A stretch of DNA of 9,107 nucleotides from DATIKM01 sp035477595 (GTDB taxonomy: Bacteria; Armatimonadota; Chthonomonadetes; Chthonomonadales; CAJBBX01). Below, in pieces: positions 1 to 6,900 of the stretch. The notes below the pieces were generated by a model, which did no database searches, was not told where the DNA came from, and was given only the letters and a program-made list of their open reading frames with translations. The translations under genes and the position numbers were made by a program. How positions within the stretch are numbered: position 1 is the stretch's first letter; each line of letters starts with the position of its first letter. Location of the stretch: positions 1-9,107 of the forward strand of contig DATIKM010000048.1 in the NCBI GenBank assembly GCA_035477595.1, written 5' to 3'.

Positions 1-21
1 AACGACTCCGTAACCAGTCGC

Positions 22-29
22 AGGAAGGA
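22..29 (+). promoter_or_regulatory. Ribosome binding site of the first gene
   Basis: AGGAAGGA lies 9 nt before the ATG at 39. It is a good Shine-Dalgarno match and supports that start. No promoter can be placed in the 21 bases before it. Confidence 0.7.
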
Positions 30-38
30 CCCAGAGCG

Positions 39-2087
39 ATGCCTGACGAGCGTAGGGTAAGCCGCAGAGTCTTCATCGACAAGGCGGCCAGCGCCATTGC
101 GCTCCCGAGCGTCATCTCGAGCAGCGCCCTCAGCGCGGTCACCGCACAGTCCCCGTACGCCTTCTCCGGGCCAATACCCCGGCAGGTGCTGGAGCGCTAC
201 CTCGAGCGGTCGCTCCAGTACCTTGGCCTGTGCAGCGAGGGCTCGTCGGGTCCCGCACCGCACTTCGATGACAACCTGCGGCTGATCCGCGAGATGGGCG
301 CGAGGTTCATCGGTCGGGCATCCTACGCCTGGGATGCCCCGGTGGACGACGAGCAGCACTACCGGATCGCGCGCGAGAACGCCGCCCGGGTCCACGCCCA
401 GGACCCGGAGGTGATGCTGCAGGCGTGTGTCTTCGAGACCGCCTACTCCAACCAGGCGCCGGAGGCGGCGGAGCGCCTTGCCCGAGGGCATTCGGTGGGG
501 GGCATAGAGGATATCCCCGTGCCGGAGTGGGTGTTCCGCGAGTACGGTGCGCAGCCCGAACGGCGCAACTTCCGCTACGACGATATGCTCTACCCGGACG
601 GCCGGCTGCGCAATCACTGGCTCCCGGGCGCCTCCGTGCCGGACATCACCCGGCGCGAGACGCAGTACTGGTTCTACTACCGCGCGCGCCGCTACATCGA
701 CGCGGGCCACGAGGCGATCCACTTCGGGCAGGTGCAGCTCGTGGGCCAGCGGGACGAGGGCTGGCGCGTCTGGGCGGATCTGGTGGCGCGCGTTCGCCGA
801 TATGCCGCCAGCCATGCGCGCCGGCGGTGGGTGGTGCTGGACGGTCACTTCGCCATGACCCTGGCGGACCCCGGGATCAAGGTGGATGGCCGGTTCCTGT
901 GGGACTTCCTGGGCTTCCCGCTGCGGCCCGTGGAGACTGCGGAGCCGCTGGGAGCCGAGCTGCGCGCCGGACACCTCGACGCGATGTTCGGGCGCGTTCC
1001 GGGAGGCCTGCACCCGGCGGGCTGGACCTGCGACGAGATCCCGCAGCTCTATGAGGTGGACAACTGCCACACGGGGCTCACGGACGCCGGCAGCATCTTC
1101 GTGTGGGGCGCCGACGAGAGCACCTGGCTGGCGAACCTGCCGGACGACCGGCGCCGCGCCTGGCTGCGGTACGCCCACCGTTGGGTGCGCGAGAACACGC
1201 GGGCCGGCCACTTCCAGATGCCCGGCCGGCGACCAGCCACGACACCCGTCACCGCTCCGGCGCTGTGGTCGTACATCGCGAATAACCGGTCGGCGAGCGT
1301 GCCGGACGGGTTCGGCGATGAGGGCGCCATGCGCGCCGCCTGGGACCAGGCGGGCCCGCGGCCCTCGCCACCACGAGCCGAGGGCGCGGCGCGACGCGCG
1401 GCGCGGGCCCGGCTGCTGGGGCGCTGGCGACCGGGCGACGCGGCCGGCGTGGTGATCCCGAACGAAGCGCCCAGCGGTCAGCCGGGCCGGCTGGTGCGCC
1501 GCCGCAGCGTGGAGTGGTACGCCGCTATGTACCGGGTCCATGGCGGGCGGCAGAGCGAAGCGGAGCGCGCGAGGGGCGCTGCCGATCTGCGGCGGCTGGA
1601 GGAGGCCACGGCGCTCCGCCCGGTCGATAGCGGACTGGCGTTCGACGGCTCATTCTGGGTGGACCTCGGCATGGCTGCCGAGGCAAACACCCCCGCGGTG
1701 ACGCTCCGCCTGCGACTGCGGGCAGAGCGCCTGGCGGGCGAGTGGATCGTTGCCGAGAAGCATGAGTGGCTGCGCGGCGGGTTCTACATCAAGTACCACG
1801 AGCCGGAGCGCAGCCTCTATGGTGAGGCGTTCGACGGCGAGGCGCAGCGCCGCATCGTGCGCTTCCACGGTTTCCAGGCCGGGCGTGTGCACGACATCGC
1901 GCTCGTGGCGGACGGCAGGATGCTGCGCGCGTGGCTCGACGGGCGCTGGGTGGATGAGGTCCCGGCGGGCCCGGTGCTACCGAGCACGGCGCCCCTGCTC
2001 GTGGGGCGCGGGTGTTCCGGCGTGTGGGTGGGCGATGTGCGGCTGTGGGGCCGTGCGGCCACGGAGGCGGAGCTGCGGGCCCGGTAG
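39..2087 (+). CDS. Tat-exported protein with C-terminal LamG-like domain
   Basis: 682 aa. The N-terminus carries a twin-arginine motif (S8-R9-R10-V-F-I) followed by a weakly hydrophobic Ala/Ser stretch and a likely signal peptidase site after A36 (V34-T-A36), so export of a folded protein by the Tat route is likely. Residues about 40-450 match no family I recognise. They contain beta-strand-like segments with acidic and polar residues (E225-AIHFGQVQ, W264-VVLDGH, W329-TCDEI) that would fit a TIM-barrel, possibly a carbohydrate-active enzyme; this is only inference. Residues about 532-682 look like a LamG/concanavalin-type domain: an opening F-D-G-x-x-W-V-D-L, a middle H-D-I-A-L-V-A-D-G-R-x-L-R-A-W-L-D-G strand pair, and a closing V-G-D-V-R-L-W-G-R-A-x-T-E-A-E-L. 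Such domains usually bind glycans or follow catalytic modules in secreted proteins. The ATG has a good ribosome binding site. The gene is followed by a repeat region and shows no sign of operon linkage to the next gene. Confidence 0.85.
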   Translation: MPDERRVSRRVFIDKAASAIALPSVISSSALSAVTAQSPYAFSGPIPRQVLERYLERSLQYLGLCSEGSSGPAPHFDDNLRLIREMGARFIGRASYAWDAPVDDEQHYRIARENAARVHAQDPEVMLQACVFETAYSNQAPEAAERLARGHSVGGIEDIPVPEWVFREYGAQPERRNFRYDDMLYPDGRLRNHWLPGASVPDITRRETQYWFYYRARRYIDAGHEAIHFGQVQLVGQRDEGWRVWADLVARVRRYAASHARRRWVVLDGHFAMTLADPGIKVDGRFLWDFLGFPLRPVETAEPLGAELRAGHLDAMFGRVPGGLHPAGWTCDEIPQLYEVDNCHTGLTDAGSIFVWGADESTWLANLPDDRRRAWLRYAHRWVRENTRAGHFQMPGRRPATTPVTAPALWSYIANNRSASVPDGFGDEGAMRAAWDQAGPRPSPPRAEGAARRAARARLLGRWRPGDAAGVVIPNEAPSGQPGRLVRRRSVEWYAAMYRVHGGRQSEAERARGAADLRRLEEATALRPVDSGLAFDGSFWVDLGMAAEANTPAVTLRLRLRAERLAGEWIVAEKHEWLRGGFYIKYHEPERSLYGEAFDGEAQRRIVRFHGFQAGRVHDIALVADGRMLRAWLDGRWVDEVPAGPVLPSTAPLLVGRGCSGVWVGDVRLWGRAATEAELRAR

Positions 2088-2090
2088 AGC

Positions 2091-2250
2091 CGGCACGCGT
2101 CGGCGCGGGTGTTGCCGGCGCGATGCCGCGCCGTCCGGTACGTAGAGAGACGCTCGCAGTACGGCGCGCCCTGCAGGTGTCGGCGCGGGTGTTGCGGGCG
2201 CGGTCTCCCGCCGTCCGGTACGTGGAGAGACGGTCGCCGCACGGCGCGCC
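2091..2250. repeat. Two tandem copies of an 80-bp intergenic repeat
   Basis: Copy 1 (2091-2170) and copy 2 (2171-2250) align without gaps at exactly 80 bp spacing, with about 12 mismatches in 80 (about 85% identity). Three 10-base blocks are identical: CGGCGCGGGT (2101 and 2181), CCGTCCGGTA (2131 and 2211) and ACGGCGCGCC (2161 and 2241). Each copy contains an imperfect inverted repeat: GCGCCGT at 2128-2134 faces ACGGCGC at 2161-2167 in copy 1, and a shorter 6-bp version (CGCCGT at 2209-2214, ACGGCG at 2241-2246) is in copy 2. The period is not a multiple of three and the unit sits between genes, so it is unlikely to be coding. It could be a dispersed structured repeat family or a tandem regulatory element. 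A weak 7-bp stem (2089-2095 with 2113-2119) follows the upstream stop codon. Confidence 0.8.
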
Positions 2251-2324
2251 CGGCGCCGACGGTCGAGTGGGCGCATCGCCGGGCCTCCAAGGGCTCCCGG
2301 AGGGGAGCGGAACGGAACACGGAG

Positions 2325-3206
2325 ATGGGCAACCGAAAGGGCAGTGGACCCGGGACGCGCGCGCTCGTGTGGGCGCCGTTCCTGGGGGCGGTGCTGATCG
2401 TCGCCGGGTGGGCGGCGCTGAAGGGTGGCGGGCCAACCCCGGCGCAGGCGCAAGCGCCCGGGGCCATGGGTCAGGGCCAGGGCCAGGGCCGCGGGTTTGG
2501 CGGCTTTCAGGGGCGTATGCCCTTCGTCTTCGGCACGATCGCCTCGGGCGACGTGAACGCTGGGATCATCGTGCTCAACTCGCCCATGGGCGGTGAGCAG
2601 ACGATCCGTGTGAACGCTTCGACGAGGTACTACACGCAGGCGACCATCGCGGTCAGCGCGCTCAGGGTGGGCGATCGGGTGTCGGTACAGGGCATGCCGA
2701 CGGCCATCACGGCCAACTCCATCACGGCCGGCGAGATGCCGAACATGATGCCCGGCGCACCGGGCGCGGGTCCGGGCGCCGCCCCGGGTGGCGGTCCTGC
2801 GCAAGCCGGCGCGCAGGGCGCGAACCGGCAGCAGGCGCGTGCGGCATTCGCAGGCGCTACCGGCACGGTGACGGCGACGTCGCCGCTCACGATCCGGATC
2901 GGCGACAACGTGAGCCTCGTGGTGCGGCTTGCGCCGAACGCGACGGTGTCGCGCATCAGCGAGACCAGGCTCGCCAACCTGAGGGTGGGTGACCGCATTA
3001 TGGCGTCCGGGCAGTCGGAGGACGGCGGCGACTTCGTGGCCACGGTGGTCGGCGCGAACCTGCAGACGGGCCCCGGTATGGGGGGAATGGGTCCCGGCAT
3101 GGGCGGCCGCGGGCGTGGTGGGTTCGGCGGCGGACCGGGCGGCTCCCCGGGTGGGCCAGATGCCCCCGACGGGCCTCCCGGGCCCCCTCCGGGCGCACCC
3201 GAGTAA
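2325..3206 (+). CDS. Membrane-anchored or secreted protein with two DUF5666-like domains
   Basis: 293 aa. Residues about 11-33 form a hydrophobic segment after a basic N-terminus, followed by an A-Q-A-Q-A stretch (40-44) that could be a signal peptidase site, so the protein is secreted or anchored in the membrane. Two similar beta-rich units follow: residues about 67-138 and about 177-247. Each opens with a G-x-I/V-T/A strand and closes with an L-R-V-G-D-R-V/I segment (113-119 and 219-225), which is the pattern of DUF5666, a small barrel-like family of unknown function. The linker (139-176) is rich in Pro, Gly, Ala and Met. The tail (248-293) is almost pure Gly/Pro with a Gly-Met-Gly-Gly stretch. 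The ATG is chosen because the hydrophobic signal begins just after it. The frame is open further upstream but runs through the 80-bp repeats. Only GGAG directly abutting the ATG, plus a distant AGGGGAG at 2301, could serve as ribosome binding site. The function is unknown. Confidence 0.85.
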   Translation: MGNRKGSGPGTRALVWAPFLGAVLIVAGWAALKGGGPTPAQAQAPGAMGQGQGQGRGFGGFQGRMPFVFGTIASGDVNAGIIVLNSPMGGEQTIRVNASTRYYTQATIAVSALRVGDRVSVQGMPTAITANSITAGEMPNMMPGAPGAGPGAAPGGGPAQAGAQGANRQQARAAFAGATGTVTATSPLTIRIGDNVSLVVRLAPNATVSRISETRLANLRVGDRIMASGQSEDGGDFVATVVGANLQTGPGMGGMGPGMGGRGRGGFGGGPGGSPGGPDAPDGPPGPPPGAPE

Positions 3207-3231
3207 GCTGCGCCACCTCGCGCCCTGGTGA

Positions 3232-3267
3232 ATGCTGGCCGGCGCCCGACCGGGCGCCGGCCAGCAT
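3232..3267. terminator. Long perfect hairpin, probable transcription terminator without U-tract
   Basis: A 16-bp perfect inverted repeat (arms 3232-3247 and 3252-3267, loop GACC) starts 25 nt after the stop codon of the DUF5666-like gene. It is extremely G+C-rich. The bases after it (CGTCTGTGCC) are not a real T-run, so termination would be of a U-poor type, or the hairpin may protect the 3' end of the mRNA. Its position between the exported-protein gene and the defence-like operon fits a transcription boundary. Confidence 0.7.
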
Positions 3268-3397
3268 CGTCTGTGCCTCCCCGTGCGCGCCTGCTGCGGC
3301 CGGCGTGTTACCCCGTGCCCCGCGCGCGAAGGAATCCCCTGCTGCATTAGGCGAATGAGACGGCGCACGCCTACGCCGGGCCAGAGGAGACCGTACC
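3268..3397 (+). other. Intergenic region expected to hold the operon promoter
   Basis: This stretch separates the hairpin from the first translation signals of the helicase operon. A promoter for the downstream genes is expected here, but I see no convincing -35/-10 pair. AGAGGAGA at 3383-3390 is a strong Shine-Dalgarno-like site, placed 7 nt before a GTG at 3398 that opens a short frame. Confidence 0.35.
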
Positions 3398-3469
3398 GTG
3401 TACCGATCTTCGCCGCCCAGTGGCCGCGCCAGACCCAAGAGCCATTCCCGCGCTGGAGCGGCGAGATGA
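3398..3469 (+). CDS. Possible 23-codon leader peptide upstream of the helicase
   Basis: GTG at 3398 follows AGAGGAGA (3383-3390) with 7-nt spacing, the strongest ribosome binding site in this region. The frame reads 23 codons of a Ser/Arg/Pro-rich peptide (begins M-Y-R-S-S-P-P-S-G-R) and stops with TGA at 3467-3469, which overlaps the helicase ATG at 3466 as ATGA. This is the same overlap type used inside the operon, so it could be a leader that couples translation. The peptide resembles nothing known to me. Chance occurrence in GC-rich DNA is a real alternative. Confidence 0.3.
   Translation: MYRSSPPSGRARPKSHSRAGAAR
3455..3458 (+). promoter_or_regulatory. Ribosome binding site deciding the helicase start
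   Basis: GGAG with 7-nt spacing to ATG 3466. The reading frame is open further upstream, with ATGs at 3355 and 3232. The site at 3232 lies within the terminator-like hairpin. The one at 3355 has only a poorly spaced AGG before it. Confidence 0.6.
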
Positions 3470-6400
3470 GGGAACCGGTTTCCCTCAACCCCGGCCAGCT
3501 CCTAACCGGCCCGCTCTTCAACGAGCCGATGCGCGTCAAAACCGTCCAGCCGAACGGACCAGCGAGCTGGGTCGTCGGGCTCGTCGGGGTGCAGACGGAG
3601 CGCTACCGCGATGTCACGCTGTCCGCTGCTCAGCTCGCGCGGCTCACCGTTCTGCACGCCCAGCACTCCTTCGATGGCGACGGCCGCCTGCTGCGGCTCG
3701 GCCTCCAGGCCTACGCGCTCGGCATCGCCTACGAGTTCGACCCGTACTTCGGGCTCTCGATATCGCGCGTCGATCCGCTCCCGCACCAGCTCGAGGCGGT
3801 CTACGACTATCTGCTCAAACTGGCGCGCGTGCGGTTTCTGCTCGCGGACGACGCGGGCGCGGGCAAGACGATCATGTCGGGCCTCTTGATCCGCGAGCTC
3901 GAGCTGCGCGGCCTCGCCGAGCGGATCCTGATCGTGTGTCCAGCGAACCTTGCGTTCCAGTGGCAGCGAGAGCTCAAGGAGAAGTTCGACGCGAAGTTCC
4001 TCGTGATGCAGGGCCAGGACATCCGCGAGCAGTTCGGCGTCAACCAGTGGATGGAGAGGAACCGGGTCATCACCTCCCTCGATCTCGCGAAGCGCAGCGA
4101 GATCCTGCCCGGGCTGCGGCAGGTGCACTGGGACCTCGTGATCGTGGACGAGGCGCACCGCATGTCCGCCTCCGACGAATCGCACAAGAGCCTGCGCTAC
4201 CGGCTGGGCGAGCTACTGCGCGAGAGCGCGGATCACATGCTGCTGCTGACGGCAACGCCGCACAAGGGTGACCCGCAGAACTTCAGCTTGTTCCTGCAGC
4301 TCCTCGATGCGGACGCGTATGCGGACGTGAAGTCGATCCGCGAGGCGATGAACCGTCGCCGCGCCCCGTTTTATCTCCGCCGCACGAAGGAGGCGATGGT
4401 CTACTTCCCTGAGCGGCGCGCGGACGGTTCGTGGGCCGCAGAGCCGATCTTCACCAGGCGCATTCCTCACACGGTCGATTTCCAGATCGACGGCCCCGAG
4501 TTCGATCTCTACCGGGAGGTCACGCGCTTTGTGAAGCGCGAGAGCGCGCGCGCGGCGGCCGAGGGCGAAGACCCGCGCGCCCGCGCGATCGGCTTCCTCA
4601 TGTCGCTCTACCAGCGTCGGCTCGCCTCGAGCACCTTCGCGATGCGCCGCTCGCTCGAGAACCGCGCGCGGCGGCTCGAAGAGGGGCTCAAGCGCGCGCA
4701 GGACCTCGCCCGACTCGTGCCCCCCGATCTCCCCGCTCCGGAAGAGCTGGAGGAGATGGAGGAGGGCGAACGCGAGCGCCTCGAGCAGATGCTGGAGGCG
4801 GTCACGCTCGCCGGCAACGCAGACCAGGTCAGGCACGAGGTGGAGGAGCTGCGCCGTCTCGCGGCGGAGGCGCAGGCGGTCGAGCAGTCCGGCGCGGAAG
4901 CGAAACTCTCCGCGCTCAGGGCGCTGCTCCAGAAGGAAGGGTTCTTCGATCATCCGGAGCAGCGGCTGCTCCTGTTCACGGAGTTCAAGGACACGCTCGA
5001 CTACCTCGTCGAGCGCATGGAGCAGTGGGGCTTCCGGGTCGGCTTCATCCACGGCGGCATGAAGCCCGGCTCGCGTGACGAGCCCGGCTCGCGTCTCTAC
5101 GCGGAGCAGCAGTTCCGGGAGGGCGGCATCCAGGTGCTGGTCGCCACCGAGGCCGCCGGCGAGGGCATCAACCTCCAGGCCTGCAACATCCTCTTCAACT
5201 ACGACATCCCCTGGAATCCGAACCGGCTCGAGCAGCGGATGGGCCGCATCCACCGCTACGGCCAGCGCAAGGACTGCCTGATCTTCAACTTCGTCGCGAC
5301 GAACACGATCGAAGGCAAGGTTCTGCAGCGGCTACTCGAGAAGCTCCAGGAGATTCGCGACGCGCTCGACGACGACGCTGTGTTCAACGTGGTCGGCGAG
5401 GTGCTGCCTGCCGCGCACGTCGAGCGCGTGCTGCGCGACTACTACTCGGGCCGGCTCGGCGACACCGACCTCGAAGACCGGCTGTTGCGCAACGTGGACG
5501 AGCAGCAGTTCCGCGCCATCTGCCAGAACGCGCTCGAGGGCCTGGCGAGCAAGAAGCTGAACCTCGAAATGTTGATCGAGCGGCGTGCACGAGCCCAGGA
5601 GCGACGCGTCGTGCCGGAGACTATCGCGCGGTTTCTGCGTGAGGCGGCCGAGTACGTGCCGTGGACGCTCAAGCCCGTGCCAAGCGTCGCCCACGCGTTC
5701 GAGCCGGCGCGCACGCCCGCGGCGCTGCGCCACTGCGAGAAGGAGGCCGGATGGAAGCTGCCCGCCCTCGCCGACCGCTACCCGCGCTGCTCCACCGACC
5801 GCGACACGGCCGAGACGCAGAAGCTCGAATGGGTCACGCCCGGCCATCCGCTGTTCGAAGCCGTGCGCCGTCACACGCACACCCGCGCGACGGCCGAACT
5901 CGGCAAGGGCGCCACCTTCCACTCCCTCCAGCACGAGGCGCCGGCGCGCATCGACTTTTGCCGCGCGCGCATAGTGGACGGGCTCGGCAACGTCGTGCAC
6001 GAGCGCCTTTTCGCCGTGGAGATCGACGGGCACGGCGAGCCACGGCTCCAGGAGCCCGGACTGCTCGGCAACTTCGCCCCCGCCGCGCCGCCCCCGGAGC
6101 TTCCCCCGGTGGCAGAGCTTCCCGAGGCCACGGCGTGGCTGCACGAACACGCGCTCGCCCCGTTCCTCGAGGAGGCGCGCGCCGACCGCCAGAGCGAGGT
6201 CGAGCGCATCGGCGCGCACGTCGAGCTGTCGCTCACCGAGCTGCTGCAGCGCGCGGACGATGAGATCGGCAAGGCCGCAGCCGACGTCGAGCAGAAGGTC
6301 GTAGGCGCGGAGGGTCGCCTCGCGATGGCCGAGACGCGCCACTCGGAGCTTCTCGCCCGGCGCGCACGGCGCCGCATCGACCTCGAGCGCGAGCGCGAGC

Positions 6401-6900
6401 TCACGCTGCAGGCCGTCGAGCGGCTCGCGAGCGTGCTGGTGCTGCCGCACCCCGAGCGCGAAGCCCCCGAGGTGCGGCGGCTCAAGCCCAACTTCGAGAC
6501 CGAGGCCATCGCGATGCGCGTGGTCATGGAGCACGAGCAGGCACAGGGCCGGCAGGTCTACGACGTCTCCGAGAAGAACCTCGGCTACGACGTGACCAGC
6601 CTCGATCTCGCGTCTGGCGAGCTGCGGCTGATCGAGGTGAAGGGGATCGGCGCGGCTACCGGAACGGTGCTCCTGACGCCCAATGAGCGCCGCGTCGCCG
6701 AGGACAGGCGCGACTGCTTCTGGCTCTACGTCGTCACCCACTGCGACACGACGCCAGTGCTGCAGGGGCCGATCCGCGACCCGGCGCGCCTCGACTGGCA
6801 CGAGGTGAGCAAGGTGGCGCACTACTACCTGTCGGTCGACGCGATGACGAAGCCCATGCAGGTGCACCAGGAACCGCCGCCCTACGGAGGTAAGGGGTGA
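3466..6900 (+). CDS. SNF2-type helicase with C-terminal DUF3883 nuclease-like domain
   Basis: 1144 aa, cytoplasmic, expected to translocate on or remodel DNA using ATP. Superfamily 2 motifs are intact: motif I D128-D-A-G-A-G-K134-T135, motif II D228-E-A-H231, motif III T262-A-T-P-H-K-G268, then after an insertion motif IV L-L-L-F-T-E-F (about 501-507), motif V A560-T-E-A-A-G-E-G-I-N-L-Q571 and motif VI N586-R-L-E-Q-R-M-G-R-I-H-R-Y-G-Q600. The insertion between the lobes (about 340-490) is rich in Glu, Arg and Leu and looks coiled-coil. A second charged helical stretch lies at about 890-990. Residues about 1006-1130 match DUF3883: L1039-G-Y-D1042-V and I1056-E1057-V-K1059-G, resembling a PD-(D/E)xK nuclease core. 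This architecture is known from defence-island helicases of the COG0553 group, to which DISARM DrmD also belongs. I do not assign it to DISARM, as no DrmA or DrmB is present. It is the first gene of the operon and overlaps the next gene by 4 nt. The start at 3466 is preferred over upstream ATGs because of its ribosome binding site. Confidence 0.9.
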   Translation: MREPVSLNPGQLLTGPLFNEPMRVKTVQPNGPASWVVGLVGVQTERYRDVTLSAAQLARLTVLHAQHSFDGDGRLLRLGLQAYALGIAYEFDPYFGLSISRVDPLPHQLEAVYDYLLKLARVRFLLADDAGAGKTIMSGLLIRELELRGLAERILIVCPANLAFQWQRELKEKFDAKFLVMQGQDIREQFGVNQWMERNRVITSLDLAKRSEILPGLRQVHWDLVIVDEAHRMSASDESHKSLRYRLGELLRESADHMLLLTATPHKGDPQNFSLFLQLLDADAYADVKSIREAMNRRRAPFYLRRTKEAMVYFPERRADGSWAAEPIFTRRIPHTVDFQIDGPEFDLYREVTRFVKRESARAAAEGEDPRARAIGFLMSLYQRRLASSTFAMRRSLENRARRLEEGLKRAQDLARLVPPDLPAPEELEEMEEGERERLEQMLEAVTLAGNADQVRHEVEELRRLAAEAQAVEQSGAEAKLSALRALLQKEGFFDHPEQRLLLFTEFKDTLDYLVERMEQWGFRVGFIHGGMKPGSRDEPGSRLYAEQQFREGGIQVLVATEAAGEGINLQACNILFNYDIPWNPNRLEQRMGRIHRYGQRKDCLIFNFVATNTIEGKVLQRLLEKLQEIRDALDDDAVFNVVGEVLPAAHVERVLRDYYSGRLGDTDLEDRLLRNVDEQQFRAICQNALEGLASKKLNLEMLIERRARAQERRVVPETIARFLREAAEYVPWTLKPVPSVAHAFEPARTPAALRHCEKEAGWKLPALADRYPRCSTDRDTAETQKLEWVTPGHPLFEAVRRHTHTRATAELGKGATFHSLQHEAPARIDFCRARIVDGLGNVVHERLFAVEIDGHGEPRLQEPGLLGNFAPAAPPPELPPVAELPEATAWLHEHALAPFLEEARADRQSEVERIGAHVELSLTELLQRADDEIGKAAADVEQKVVGAEGRLAMAETRHSELLARRARRRIDLERERELTLQAVERLASVLVLPHPEREAPEVRRLKPNFETEAIAMRVVMEHEQAQGRQVYDVSEKNLGYDVTSLDLASGELRLIEVKGIGAATGTVLLTPNERRVAEDRRDCFWLYVVTHCDTTPVLQGPIRDPARLDWHEVSKVAHYYLSVDAMTKPMQVHQEPPPYGGKG
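6886..6890 (+). promoter_or_regulatory. Ribosome binding site for the ATPase gene, inside the helicase 3' end
   Basis: GGAGG lies 6 nt before the GTG at 6897, which overlaps the helicase TGA as GTGA. The near-ideal site supports the rare GTG start and indicates coupled translation. Confidence 0.8.

Noticed and set aside
2091..2250. CRISPR-like array
   Set aside because: Only two units, directly abutting, with similarity across the whole 80 bp and no spacer of unrelated sequence.
2109..2324. Upstream extension of the DUF5666-like gene
   Set aside because: The extension runs through the 80-bp repeats, reads as Arg/Cys-rich sequence, and would place the signal segment internally.
3232..3465. 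Upstream starts (3232, 3355) for the helicase
   Set aside because: The first lies within the hairpin stem and the second has no well-spaced ribosome binding site. The GGAG before 3466 is better and the sequence before it is not helicase-like.
1977..3539. Long minus-strand reading frame of 520 codons
   Set aside because: It spans two real genes, a repeat region and a hairpin. The translation is Arg/Pro/Ala-rich without any domain.
4213..5253. Minus-strand reading frame of 346 codons
   Set aside because: It is antisense to the helicase core motifs, with a shadow-like composition.
5332..6867. Long minus-strand reading frame of 511 codons
   Set aside because: It lies opposite the DUF3883 part of the helicase, whose motifs are clear. 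The translation is low-complexity Arg/Leu/Val/Ala typical of an antisense shadow in GC-rich genes.
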